The position numbers and the translations under genes are program-made. A stretch of 64,000 nucleotides of DNA from Apostichopus japonicus (Eukaryota; Echinodermata; Holothuroidea; Aspidochirotida; Stichopodidae): assembly GCF_037975245.1 (NCBI RefSeq), contig NC_092575.1:9948001-10012000 (forward strand). Direction: 5' to 3'. Positions 1-12,309 of this stretch are shown here, piece after piece. Under the pieces are notes generated by a model. That model worked only from the letters and a program-made list of their open reading frames with translations, was not told the origin of the DNA and ran no database searches. Numbering within the stretch: position 1 is the first letter of the stretch; each line of letters begins with the position of its first letter.

Positions 1-3000
1 GGAGCCTACTAGGATGTCCGGTTAGCACCACATTGAAGTAGACAGGTTCATCTTCCACGTGATATACCTCTACTATCGGTAACAAAACTGATTTTTTGAC
101 CAAAAATGGCCTTAAAGTTTTAACCCCGATCCGGACATCTCTAAACGCGCTGTATATACGTAATGTGTAATGATCAGAAAAATGGTTAATTTTTATTTTT
201 TCAAAATCGATTAACTTTAGTTATGGAGCCTACTAGGATGTCCGGTTAGCACCACATTAAAGTAGAAAGGTTCCTCTTTTACGTGGTATACCTCTACTAT
301 CGGTAACAAAAATGATTTCTTGACCAAAAGTGACCTTGAAGTTTTAACCCCGATACGGACATCTCTAAACGCGCTGTATATACGTTATGTGTAATGATCA
401 GAAAAAATTATGACTTTTATTTTTTTCAAATTCGATTAACTTTAGTTATGGAGCCTACTAGGATGTCCGGTTAGCACCACATTGAAGTAGACAGGTCCAT
501 CTTCCACGTGATATACCTCTACTATCGGTAACAAAAATGATTTCTTGACCAAAAATGGCCTTAAAGTTTTAACCCCGATACGGACATCTCTAAACGCGCT
601 GTATAATGTGTAATGATCAGAAAAATGGTTAATTTTTATTTTTTCAAAATCGATTAACTTTAGTTATGGAGCCTACTAGTATGTCCGGTTAGCACCACAT
701 TAAAGTAGAAAGGTTCCTCTTTTACGTGGTATATCTCTACTATCGGTAACAAAAATGATTTCTTGACCAAAAATGGCCTTAAAGTTTTAACCCCGATCCG
801 GACATCTCTAAACGCGCTGTATATACGTAATGTGTAATGATCAGAAAAATTTATGATTTTTATTTTTTCAAAATCGATTAACTTTAGTTATGGAGCCTAC
901 TAGTATGTCCGGTTAGCACCACATTAAAGTAGACAGGTTCATCTTTCACGTGGTATACCTCTACTATCGGTAACAAAAATGATTTTTTGACCAAAAATGG
1001 CCTTAAAGTTTTAACCCCGATCCGGACATCTCTAAACGCGCTGTATATACGTAATGTGTAATGATCAGAAAAATGGTTAATTTTTATTTTTTCAAAATCG
1101 ATTAACTTTAGTTATGGAGCCTACTAGGATGTCCGGTTAGCACCACATTAAAGTAGAAAGGTTCCTCTTTTACGTGGTATACCTCTACTATCGGTAACAA
1201 AAATGATTTCTTGACCAAAAGTGACCTTGAAGTTTTAACCCCGATACGGACATCTCTAAACGCGCTGTATATACGTTATGTGTAATGATCAGAAAAAATT
1301 ATGACTTTTATTTTTTTCAAATTCGATTAACTTTAGTTATGGAGCCTACTAGGATGTCCGGTTAGCACCACATTGAAGTAGACAGGTCCATCTTCCACGT
1401 GATATACCTCTACTATCGGTAACAAAAATGATTTCTTGACCAAAAATGGCCTTAAAGTTTTAACCCCGATACGGACATCTCTAAACGCGCTGTATAATGT
1501 GTAATGATCAGAAAAATGGTTAATTTTTATTTTTTCAAAATCGATTAACTTTAGTTATGGAGCCTACTAGTATGTCCGGTTAGCACCACATTAAAGTAGA
1601 AAGGTTCCTCTTTTACGTGGTATATCTCTACTATCGGTAACAAAAATGATTTCTTGACCAAAAATGGCCTTAAAGTTTTAACCCCGATCCGGACATCTCT
1701 AAACGCGCTGTATATACGTAATGTGTAATGATCAGAAAAATGGTTAATTTTTATTTTTTCAAAATCGATTAACTTTAGTTATGGAGCCTACTAGTATGTC
1801 CGGTTAGCACCATATTAAAGTAGACAGGTTCATCTTTCACGTGGTATACCTCTACTATCGGTAACAAAAATGATTTCTTGACCAAAAGTGGCCTTAAAAA
1901 TTTTAACCCCGATACGGACATCACTGAACGCGCTGTATCTAAGGTGTAATGATCTAAAAAAATTATTTTTTCCCTTCAAAATCGATTAACTTTAGTTATG
2001 GAGCCTACTAGGATGTCCGGTTAGCACCACATTAAAGTAGAACGGTACTTCTTTCACGTGGTATACCTCTACCATCGGTAACAAAAATGATTTCTTGACC
2101 AAATATGGCCTTAAAGTTTTAACCCCGATCCGGACATCTCTAAACGCGCTGTATATACGTAATGTATAATGATCATAAAAATGGTTAATTTTTTTTTTTT
2201 TCAAAATCGATTTACTTTAGTTATGGAGCCTACTGGCATGTCCGGTTAGCACCACATTAAAGTAGAAATGTTCCTCTTTCACGTGGTATACCTCTACCAT
2301 CGGTAACAAAAATGATTTCTTGACCAAAAGTGACCTTGAAGTTTTAACCCCGATACGGATATCTCTAAACGCGCTGTACATCTGAGGTGTAATGATCCAA
2401 AAAATGATTTTTTTTCTTTCTTCAAAATCCATTAACTTTAGTTATGGAGCCTACTAGGATGTCCGGTTAGCACCACATTAAAGTAGAAAGGTTCCTCTTT
2501 TACGTGGTATACCTCTACTATCGGTAACAAAAATGATTTCTTGACCAAAAGTGACCTTGAAATTTTAACCCCGATACGGACATCTCTAAACGCGCTGTAT
2601 ATATACGTTATGTGTAATGATCAGAAAAATTTATGATTTTTATTTTTTTCAAAATCGATTAACTTTAGTTATGGAGCCTACTAGGATGTCCGGTTAGCAC
2701 CACATTGAAGTAGACAGGTTCAAAAATGATTTCTTGACCAAAAGTGGCCTTAAAAATTTTAACCCCGATACGGACATCACTGAACGCGCTGTATCTAAGG
2801 TGTAATGATCTAAAAAAATTATTTTTTCCCTTCAAAATCGATTAACTTTAGTTATGGAGCCTACTAGGATGTCCGGTTAGCACCACATTAAAGTAGAACG
2901 GTACTTCTTTCACGTGGTATACCTCTACCATCGGTAACAAAAATGATTTCTTGACCAAATATGGCAATAAAGTTTTAACCCCGATCCGGACATCTCTAAA

Positions 3001-6000
3001 CGCGCTGTATATACGTAATGTATAATGATCATAAAAATGGTTAATTTTTTTTTTTTTCAAAATCGATTTACTTTAGTTATGGAGCCTACTGGCATGTCCG
3101 GTTAGCACCACATTAAAGTAGAAATGTTCCTCTTTCACGTGGTATACCTCTACTATCGGTAACAAAAATGATTTCTTGACCAAAAGTGACCTTGAAGTTT
3201 TAACCCCGATACGGACATCTCTAAACGCGCTGTATAATGTGTAATGATCAGAAAAATGGTTAATTTTTATTTTTTCAAAATCGATTAACTTTAGTTATGG
3301 AGCCTACTAGTATGTCCGGTTAGCACCACATTAAAGTAGAAAGGTTCCTCTTTTACGTGGTATATCTCTACTATCGGTAACAAAAATGATTTCTTGACCA
3401 AAAATGGCCTTAAAGTTTTAACCCCGATCCGGACATCTCTAAACGCGCTGTATATACGTAATGTGTAATGATCAGAAAAATGGTTAATTTTTATTTTTTC
3501 AAAATCGATTAACTTTAGTTATGGAGCCTACTAGGATGTCCGGTTAGCACCACATTAAAGTAAAAAGGTTCATCTTTTACGTGGTATACCTCTACTATCG
3601 GTAACAAAACTGATTTCTTGACCAAAATGGAGCTTGAAGTTTTAACCCCGATACGGACATCTCTAAACGCGCTGTATATACGTTATGTGTAATGATCAGA
3701 AAAATTTATGATTTTTATTTTTTTCAAAATCGATTAACTTTAGTTATGGAGCCTACTGGCATGTCCGGTTAGCACCACATTGAAGTAGAAAGGTCCATCT
3801 TCCACGTGATATACCTCTACTATCGGTAACAAAAATGATTTCTTGACCAAAAATGGCCTTAAAGTTTTAACCCCGATACGGACATCTCTAAACGCGCTGT
3901 ATATACGTAATGTGTAATGATCAGAAAAATGGTTAATTTTTATTTTTTCAAAATCGATTAACTTTAGTTATGGAGCCTACTAGGATGTCCGGTTAGCACC
4001 ACATTAAAGTAGAAAGGTTCCTCTTTTACGTGGTATATCTCTACTATCGGTAACAAAAATGATTTCTTGACCAAAAGTTACCTTGAAGTTTTAACCCCGA
4101 TACGGACATCTCTAAACGCGCTGTATATACGTTATGTGTAATGATCAGAAAAATTTATGATTTTTATTTTTTTCAAAATCGATTAACTTTAGTTATGGAG
4201 CCTACTAGGATGTCCGGTTAGCACCATATTAAAGTAGAAATGTTCCTCTTTAACGTGGTATACCTCTACTATCGGTAACAAAACTGATTTTTTGACCAAA
4301 AGTGACCTTGAAGTTTTAACCCCGATACAGACCCTTCTCTAAACGCGCTGTATATACGTAATGTGTAATGATCAGAAAAATGTTAATTTTTAATTTTTTT
4401 TAAAATCGATTAACTTTAGTTATGGAGCCTACTAGGATGTCCGGTTAGCACCACATTAAAGTAGACAGGTTCATCTTTCACGTGGTATACCTCTACTATC
4501 GGTAACAAAAATGATTTTTTGACCAAAAGTGACCTTGAAGTTTTAACCCCGATACGGACATCTCTAAACGCGCTGTATATACGTAATGTGTAATGATCAG
4601 AAAAATGTTAATTTTTATTTTTTTCAAAATCGATTAACTTTAGTTATGGAGCCTACTAGGATGTCCGGTTAGCACCACATTAAAGTAGAAAGGTTCCTCT
4701 TTTACGTGGTATATCTCTACTATCGGTAACAAAAATGATTTTTTGACCAAAGGTGACCTTGAAGTTTTAACCCCGATACAGACCCTTCTCTAAACGCGCT
4801 GTATATACGTAATGTGTAATGATCAGAAAAATGTTAATTTTTAATTTTTTTCCAAATCGATTAACTTTAGTTATGGAGCCTACTAGGATGTCCGGTTAGC
4901 ACCACATTAAAGTAGAAAAGTTCCTCCTTTACGTGGTATACCTCTACTATCGGTAACAAAACTGATTTCTTGACCAAAAGTTACCTTAAAATTTCAACCC
5001 CGATACGGACATCTCTTAACGCGCTGTATATACGTAATGTGTAATGATCAGAAAAATGGTTAATTTTTATTTTTTTCAAAATCGATTAACTTTAGTTATG
5101 GAGCCTACTAGGATGTCCGGTCAGCACCACATTAAAGTAGAAAGGTTCCTCTTTTACGTGGTATACCTCTACTATCGGTAACAAAACTGATTTTTTGACC
5201 AAAAGTGACCTTGAAGTTTTAACCCCGATACGGACATCTCTGAACGCGCTGTATATACGTTATGTGTAATGATCAGAAAAATTTATGATTTTTATTTTTT
5301 TCAAAATCGATTAACTTTAGTTATGGAGCCTACTAGGATGTCCGGTTAGCACCACATTAAAGTAGAAAGGTTCCTCCTTTACGTGGTATACCTCTACTAT
5401 CGGTAACAAAACTGATTTCTTGACTAAAAGTTACCTTAAAGTTTTAATCCCGATACGGACATCTCTTAACGCGCTGTATATACGTTATGTGTAATGATAA
5501 GAAAAATGGTTAATTTTTATTTTTTTCAAAATCGATTAACTGGCATGTCCGGTTAGCACCACATTAAAGTAGACAGGTTCATCTTTCACGTGATATACCT
5601 CTACTATCGGTAACAAAAATGATTTCTTGACCAAAAGTTGCCTTAAAGTTTTAACCCCGATACGGACATCTCTAAACGCGCTGTATATCTAATGTGTAAT
5701 GATCCAAAAAATGATTTTTTTTTCTTCAAAATCGATTAACTTTAGTTATGGAGCCTACTAGGATGTCCGAATAGGACCACATTAAAGTAGACAGGTTCAT
5801 CTTTCACGTGGTATACCTCTACTATCGGTAACAAAAATGATTTCTTGACCAAAAGTGGCCTTAAAATTTTAACCCCGATACGGACATCTCTAAACGCGCT
5901 GTATATACGTAGTGTGTAATGATCAGAAAAATTGTTAATTTTTATTTTTTCAAAATCGATTAACTTTGGTTATGGAGCCTACTAGGATGTCCGAATAGGA

Positions 6001-8835
6001 CCACATTAAAAAAGAAAGGTTCCTCTTTCACGTGGTATACCTCTACTATCGGTAACAAAAATGATTTCTTGACCAAAAGTGGCCTTAAAGTTTTAACCCC
6101 GATACGGACATCTCTAAACGCGCTCTATATACGTAATGTGTAATGATCAGAAAAATGGTTAATTTTTAATTTTTTTCAAAATCGATTAACTTTAGTTATG
6201 GAGCCTACTAGGATGTCCGGTTAGCACCACATTAAAGTAGAAAGGTTCCTCCTTTACGTGGTATACCTCTACTATCGGTAACAAAACTGATTTCTTGACC
6301 AAAAGTGGCCTTAAAGTTTTAACCCCGATACGGACATCTCTAAACGCGCTGTATATACGTAATGTGTAATGATCAGAAAAATGGTTAATTTTTATTTTTT
6401 TCAAAATCGATTAACTTTAGTTATGGAGCCTACTAGGATGTCCGGTTAGCACCACATTAAAGTAGAAAGGTTCCTCTTTTACGTGGTATACCTCTACTAT
6501 CGGTAACAAAACTGATTTTTTGACCAAAAGTGACCTTGAAGTTTTAACCCCGATACGGACATCTCTGAACGCGCTGTATATACGTTATGTGTAATGATCA
6601 GAAAAATTTATGATTTTTATTTTTTTCAAAATCGATTAACTTTGGTTATGGAGCCTACTAGGATGTCCGGTTAGCACCACATTGAAGTAGACACGTTCAT
6701 CTTTCACGTGGTATACCTCTACTATCGGTAACAAAACTGATTTCTTGACCAAAAGTGACCTTGAAGTTTTAACCCCGATACAGACCCTTCTCTAAACGCG
6801 CTGTATATACGTAATGTGTAATGATAAGAAAAATGGTTAATTTTTATTTTTTCAAAATCGATTAACTTTAGTTATGGAGCCTACTGGCATGTCCGAATAG
6901 GACCACATTAAAGTAGAAAGGTTCATCTTTCACGTGATGTACCTCTACTATCGGTAACAAAAATGATTTCTTGACCAAAAGTGGCCTTAAAGTTTTAACC
7001 CCGATACGGACATCTCTAAACGCGCTGTATAACTAATGTGTAATGATCCAAAAAATGATTTTTTTTCCCTTCAAAATCGATTAACTTTAGTTATGGAGCC
7101 TACTAGGATGTCCGGTTAGCACCACATTAAAGTAGACAGGTTCATCTTTCACGTGGTATACCTCTATTATCGGTAACAAAAATGATTTCTTGACCAAAAG
7201 TGGCCTTAAAGTTTTAACCCCGATACGGACATCTCTAAACGGGCTGTATATACGTAGTGTGTAATGATCAGAAAAATGGTTAATTTTTATTTTTTCAAAA
7301 TCGATTAACTTTGGTTATGGAGCCTACTATGATGTCCGAATAGGACCACATTATAGAAGAAAGGTTCCTCTTTCACGTGGTATACCTCTACTATCGGTAA
7401 CAAAAATGATTTCTTGACCAAAAATGGCCTTAAAGTTTTAATCCCGATACGGACATCTCTAAACACGCTGTATATACGTAATGTGTAATGATAAGAAAAA
7501 TGGTTAATTTTTATTTTTTCAAAATCGATTTACTTTAGTTATGGAGCCTACTGGCATGTCCAAATAGGACCACATTAAAGTAGACAGGTTCATCTTTCAC
7601 GTGATGTACCTCTACTATCGGTAACAAAAATGATTTCTTGACCAAAAGTGGCCTTAAAGTTTTAACCCCGATACGGACATCTCTAAACGCGCTGTATAAC
7701 TAATGTGTAATGATCCAAAAAATGATTTTTTTTTCTTCAAAATCGATTAACTTTAGTTATGGAGCCTACTAGGATGTCCGAATAGGACCACATTAAAGTA
7801 GAAAGGTTCCTCTTTCACGTGGTATACCTCTACTATCGGTAACAAAAATGATTTCTTGACCAAAAGTGGCCTTAAAATTTTAACCCCGATACGGACATCT
7901 CTAAACGCGCTGTATATACGTAGTGTGTAATGATCAGAAAAATTGTTAATTTTTATTTTTTCAAAATCGATTAACTTTGGTTATGGAGCCTACTAGGATG
8001 TCCGAATAGGACCACATTAAAAAAGAAAGGTTCCTCTTTCACGTGGTATACCTCTACTATCGGTAACAAAAATGATTTCTTGACCAAAAGTGGCCTTAAA
8101 GTTTTAACCCCGATACGGACATCTCTAAACGCGCTGTATATACGTAGTGCGTAATGATCAGAAAAATGGTTAATTTTTATTTTTTTCAAAATCGATTAAC
8201 TTTAGTTATGGAGCCTACTGGCATGTCCAAATAGGACCACATTAAAGTAGACAGGTTCATCTTTCACGTGATATACCTCTACTATCGGTAACAAAAATGA
8301 TTTCTTGACCAAAAGTGGCCTTAAAGTTTTAACCCCGATACGGACATCTCTAAACGCGCTGTATAACTAATGTGTAATGATCCAAAAAATGGTTAATTTT
8401 TATTTTTTCAAAATCGAATAACTTTAGTTATGGAGCCTACTAGGATGTCCGAATAGGACCACATTAAAGTAGACAGGTTCATCTTTCACGTGGTTAACCT
8501 CTACTATCGGTAACAAAAATGATTTCTTGACCAAAAGTGACCTTAAAGTTTTAACCCCGATACAGACCCTTCTTTAAACGCGCTGTATATACGTTATGTG
8601 TAATGATCAGAATTTCTTTTTTTTTTCAAAATCGATTAACTTTAGTTATGGAGCCTACTGGCACGTCCGGTTAGCACCACATTAAAGTAGAAAGGTTCCT
8701 CTTTCACGTGGTATACCTCTACTATCGGTAACAAAATGATTTCTTGACCAAAAGTGGCCTTAAAGTTTTAACCCTGATACGGACATCTCTAAACGCGCTG
8801 TATATACGTTATGTGTAATGATCCAAAAAATGATT
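1..8835 (-). repeat. Left ~224-bp satellite array (minus orientation)
   Basis: About 39-40 head-to-tail copies of a 222-225 bp unit run from the window edge to about 8835, so the array probably continues outside the window. On the minus strand each unit starts near an A-rich stretch after TTAATCGATTTTGAAAA. It then contains TGATCATTACACATTACGTA, a GCGCGTTTAGAGATGTCCG block, ATCGGGGTTAAAAC, GTTACCGATAGTAGAGG, an E-box-like CACGTG (TACGTG in a subset) and GGACATCCTAGTAGGCTCCA. When the unit is 225 bp, a frame of about 70 codons stays open on the minus strand (for example 1992-2204, 2848-3060, 6192-6404, 7971-8189). These frames end at the same TAA in every unit and give related peptides, so I read them as satellite sequence, not genes. 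Variants (GGTTAGCACC versus GAATAGGACC; CGGACATC versus CAGACCCTTC) recur in blocks. Confidence 0.95.
220..2000 (-). repeat. Higher-order repeat inside the left satellite (~891 bp, four monomers)
   Basis: The monomer with CATTGAAGTAGACAGGTCC starting near 448 recurs almost base for base near 1339, an offset of 891 bp. The preceding and following monomers, including a shortened GTATAATGTG variant, repeat at the same offset. A second block with the variant TGAACGCGCTGTATCTAAGG recurs near 1927 and 2783. This is the pattern of recent unequal exchange or block amplification within a satellite. Confidence 0.8.
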
Positions 8836-9479
8836 TATTCCTGTGTGGGCAATTGGGCCTTTGAGGTTGCTTCATGGGTCCCGTTACAGTTAAGATATGA
8901 AGTCGTTGGTATTTTTGGATACCGCAATGTCCAATAGGGCCAACACCTCTAAACGAATTATCCTGCTTTTTGTTAACATAATCAAATCACGTGTGGGCCA
9001 TGGGCCCTTGAGGCCATGGTAGAGGATAAATTTGTAGTCATAGGTTTTTCTTTTTTTAATACCCGACAACCTTATGGTCCAGCGCCAATAAAAAGAAATC
9101 ATACTGCTCTCTTTTCACATGATTAAATCATGTGTGGGCCACGGGCCCTTTCTGGCTACTGTATGGGTCCTGGTACATCATAAAGTTGTTGTTATTAGTA
9201 TTTTTGGATACCCCATTTTCCAAAGGGGCCAATGCCACTTTAAGAATCACCCTGCTCTCATTTCACATAAATGAATCATATATGGCCCACAGGCCTTTTT
9301 TGGTTGCTGCCTGCATGGGCCCATGTACATCATAAAGTTGCTGTAATTAGTATTTTGGGACACCCCAATGTTTAACTGGTGTACCGCAAAATGAATTATC
9401 CTTGTCTCTTTTCGCATGATTAATACCATTTTGATGGGCCCTTCTGCAGGGCCCGTCACAAGGTACGATTACTGTCATT
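8836..9479 (+). repeat. GGGCC-rich ~145-bp repeat units, left inner arm
   Basis: About four to five diverged units share a core resembling ATGTGTGGGCCATGGGCCC, then TATTTTTGGATACC, a GTCCAATAGGGCCAACAC-like block and AATTATCCTGC, and end with CACATGATTAAATC. Cores lie near 8847, 8992, 9129, 9277 and, weakly, 9431. The first unit joins directly to the last, truncated satellite monomer. The small open frames here (8890-9102, 9132-9335, 9247-9459) are on both strands of repetitive DNA and look like chance frames. Confidence 0.8.
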
Positions 9480-9837
9480 GCTATGGTTCTAAAAGTATCT
9501 TACTATGAGTTTTATCCAGCGCTTTTGCCTTGCGTCTTTCACATGATTAAATCAACATTTGAGCCCCCTATTTTAATTGAAGGCACATTTAGACTACATA
9601 CACGCACATTGTGTGGCACGGCAGCAACACATAACCTTGAATCCTGGTCATAAACGGACATAAGCTGCCCATTAAACCCTCTGTCTCTTTTCAAATCTTC
9701 TGGGTTCCCGGTCCAGTTGAGTATCGAATCGATGCAGACTGGGTTGAAAGTAAACGCGGGCCAAGTGCAGTGCAATGCAATAAACTAGGCTCACATCACT
9801 GCAAGATGCGAGCCATCATAATGACGTCACAGGTCGA
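9480..9837. other. Unique centre of the inverted structure
   Basis: This ~350-bp stretch lies between the two inner arms and shows no copy elsewhere in the window. A 78-codon minus frame (9539-9775) is present, but no splice signals or recognisable domain support it. It is effectively the loop of the large inverted repeat. Confidence 0.55.
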
Positions 9838-10195
9838 TTTACTGCAAATTTATCCTCTACCATGGCCCAGACAACCTCAAGGGCCCATGGCCCACGCGTG
9901 ATTTGATCATGTGCAAAGACACAAGGATTATTCTATAGTTGCATTGGACCCTTTATACATTGGAGAAACCAAAAAATACCATCTACGACTTTTATCTGTA
10001 CCGGGCCCCAGGCAACAGCCATAAAGTGCTCATGGCCCACACATGATTTGATTATGTTAACAAAATCAGGATAATTCTTTTAGAGGTGTTTGCCCTATTG
10101 GACATTGCGGTATCTAAAAATACCAACGACTTCATTTTTAACTGTAACGGGGCCCATGCAGCAACCTCAAAGGCCCAATTGCCCACACAGGAATT
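9838..10195 (-). repeat. GGGCC-rich repeat units, right inner arm (inverted copy)
   Basis: The reverse complement of roughly 10,040-10,195 matches 8836-9000 closely through CTGTGTGGGCAATTGGGCCT, the TATTTTT(G/A)GATACCGCAATG block and GTTAACATAATCAAATCA(C/T)GTG. A second, more diverged unit fills 9838-10,030. These are inverted counterparts of the left inner arm and continue into a short satellite piece at 10,196-10,232. Confidence 0.8.
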
Positions 10196-10232
10196 AACCA
10201 GTTTTTGGATCATTACACATAACGTATATATA
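10196..10232 (+). repeat. Truncated satellite sliver
   Basis: The bases TTTTGGATCATTACACATAA followed by CGTATATATA match the start of a plus-oriented satellite monomer and break off abruptly. The same monomer type meets the GGGCC units in the left arm, so this marks where the right arm originally continued before the 10,233-12,309 interruption. Confidence 0.75.
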
Positions 10233-10418
10233 TGTTGAATTTGACATGTTGATAGACGTAATGACATATTGGTATTTTGTCTCGATATGTTCATATGGAA
10301 TTGTAACATGTTGATATCGAATTGGACATATCTATTAACTTGGACACTCCACTTTCTTTTTCGACATTTATGGAACGTTTGGCTCTCCGTACTCTTCGAC
10401 TGTCTTTGTGTTATGTTT

Positions 10419-10772
10419 TCACTTAGTTTTGTATGAACTGATCATCTGATCACTGTATCGTCTCTGTATTCCAATCAAGTCTTGGTAATAAACAGAAAGT
10501 AATTCATCAATTCTTTTCATGTTGCGATCACTCAGCTGATTAGATTTAAGAACTTTCATTCTCGATTCAGCATGACCAATTGTTCGTGGTACCGAAACTT
10601 TACGAACGTTTCTGGTAATACTATTTATATCTACATCTATATTAGTATGTCGGTTCAAGTCACCGAGAAGTAACCCAGACCAAAAAGCAGATGACGGTAA
10701 TAAAACAGTCTCCAATTCTTTCATAAGTACTGGAGAGTAAAATAGATTGGGATCATACATTTGTTCTTGCAT
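10419..10772 (-). pseudogene. C-terminal fragment of a possible transposon-derived protein
   Basis: The 117-codon frame is the most protein-like one in the first 20 kb. Its middle reads SSAFWSGLLLGDLNRH, followed later by RTIGHAESRMKVLKSNQL and a basic, amphipathic C-terminal segment. From memory this layout (a short exposed segment, LLLGDL, then an SE/AESRMK-VLK motif) resembles the C-termini of uncharacterised multi-copy, transposon-linked proteins of invertebrates and fish. I cannot name the family. The apparent start ATG sits inside the 8-bp target duplication of the neighbouring hAT-like element. Reading across the pre-insertion site, the frame continues seven codons upstream before a TAG that lies in a possible acceptor (CACACTTAG). 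It is therefore best read as a terminal exon cut off from its upstream part by the hAT insertion. Confidence 0.4.
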
Positions 10773-10773
10773 T

Positions 10774-11778
10774 CACTGGCGGATCCAAGGGGGGGGGGCC
10801 AAGGGGGGCCATGCCCCCCCCCCCCAAAGGTGAGCAAAAAAGTGTTTCCGAACATCCGCTAAATCGTATGATTGGAAATTTAAAAAATCGAGAGGAATAG
10901 CAGTGGTAGACTAGTCTAAACCTTTTCGTTTTCTGGTTTAAGATTAAATGCAGAGCTCTCAACTGACCCGCGATTCGCGGGAATTAGACCCGCAGTCTAA
11001 CACCCAAACCCGCTGACCCGCACAAGCGTCCGAAAAAACCGCAAATGTCAAGTATACATAAAAAAAATTGCATCGAATTTTGACTTAGCAACCATCATTT
11101 CTTTAGCATTTAGCATAATAGAGTATAAAACCTCCTTTACAGCATCATTTGAACCTTTGAATTGGGGCGAGCAGCGAACATTTTCATGCCACGGGAAAGA
11201 ATGAATTATCACCTACTATTCAATTTATTGATGTTACACAAAAAAAAATGTATATTTCTCGGAAAATGTTGGGTGACAAAAGCCTTTCTAAGTGCCACCA
11301 TTTTACATGTAGGCATCACCAGGATTCAAACAAAATTCAATAGGGGAGGGGGACACCCCCTCCCCTTATACCCCTCCCCCAGGACGGCGATTCGTGGCAT
11401 GGACCAGCATTTGCCTTCTCAAGAGTTGGGAGCTATGTAAATGTATGAGCATGAGGATTTACAGTTTAACACCATTTTGCAGTTACAGGCTGGTTGTAAG
11501 AAATTTATAATCTATGAGAAATAAAATTTCTTGAGAAAGATGATCCCAACTTTGTTTTATAAATATTTTAGAAAAATTACACCTGGGAAACATTTTTTTT
11601 AGAAGTAAATTAACATCACCATTGTACACTTTTGTCGCACCAAATTGCATCTGAGGGCATTCAGCAATAGAAAATTTTCCAAAGGGGAGGGGGGCACCAA
11701 ATCCCCTTAGACCCCTCCCCCATATCACTCTAATGCCACTTTGGCCCCTCCCAAACAGAGGCCCTGGATCCGCCAGTG
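10774..11778. mobile_element. Non-autonomous hAT-like element with 8-bp target duplication
   Basis: The element starts CACTGGCGGATCCA and ends TGGATCCGCCAGTG, a perfect 14-bp terminal inverted repeat. It is flanked by CTTGCATT (10,766-10,773) and CTTGTATT (11,779-11,786), an 8-bp duplication with one mismatch. An 8-bp duplication with CA(G/C)TGGCGGA-type ends is characteristic of hAT transposons. The 1005-bp interior has no transposase frame. It contains long G and C runs near both ends and two copies of the GGGGAGGGGG...CCCCTCCCCC module near 11,344 and 11,685 that is shared with other elements in the window. The one mismatch in the duplication suggests moderate age. Confidence 0.85.
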
Positions 11779-12309
11779 CTTGTATTTGATATGCTACTGG
11801 ATGTAACTAAGTGTGAATATAGGGTTTGTCATGTCTCATAGAGAGTCTGTTTAACTTATAAGACGTTTTATTGTTGTGATAATATTACAAATTATACTTT
11901 TACAAAGAGGTAATGAGAAGAGAGATTAATATCGTCAGTCATTCTTTAGAACCTCAAGAACATACTGCAGGATGATTCGTACTAGTTAACAAAAGTATCC
12001 GATCGTGTGTTAAATGTACAATGTATTCCACACAGACTTCATGTTGGTTATATGTGGTCTTATGGTACGATGTGAAGATTTTCTTGTCATGCCTCAAAAA
12101 GGTAAATGACTAACTTCTGTTGAAAGAAAATACAGTACGACGAAAAGTTATCAATTTTATTTGATTACATATTTTGTCTATATAGTCTGATATTTCGGTA
12201 CAGGTGGAGCACAGAAGTAGATTTGATACAAACAGTAGCTATGGAGCACAAATATTCAGTTTGTTCCGACAAGAAGGACAAAATTGAATCATAATTAAAT
12301 CTAATCAAG

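Larger units (their letters stand above)
10233..12309. mobile_element. ~2.1-kb interruption of the right satellite arm
   Basis: Satellite sequence stops at 10,232 and resumes near 12,310, while the left arm passes directly from satellite to GGGCC units. The block in between carries a 117-codon minus-strand frame, a hAT-like element and AT-rich sequence. I could not find terminal repeats or a target duplication for the block as a whole, so insertion is inferred from symmetry. Loss and replacement of a stretch of satellite remains possible. Confidence 0.55.

Noticed and set aside
1-8835. CRISPR array
   Set aside because: Repeats are long, contiguous and without unique spacers, and the DNA is clearly eukaryotic.
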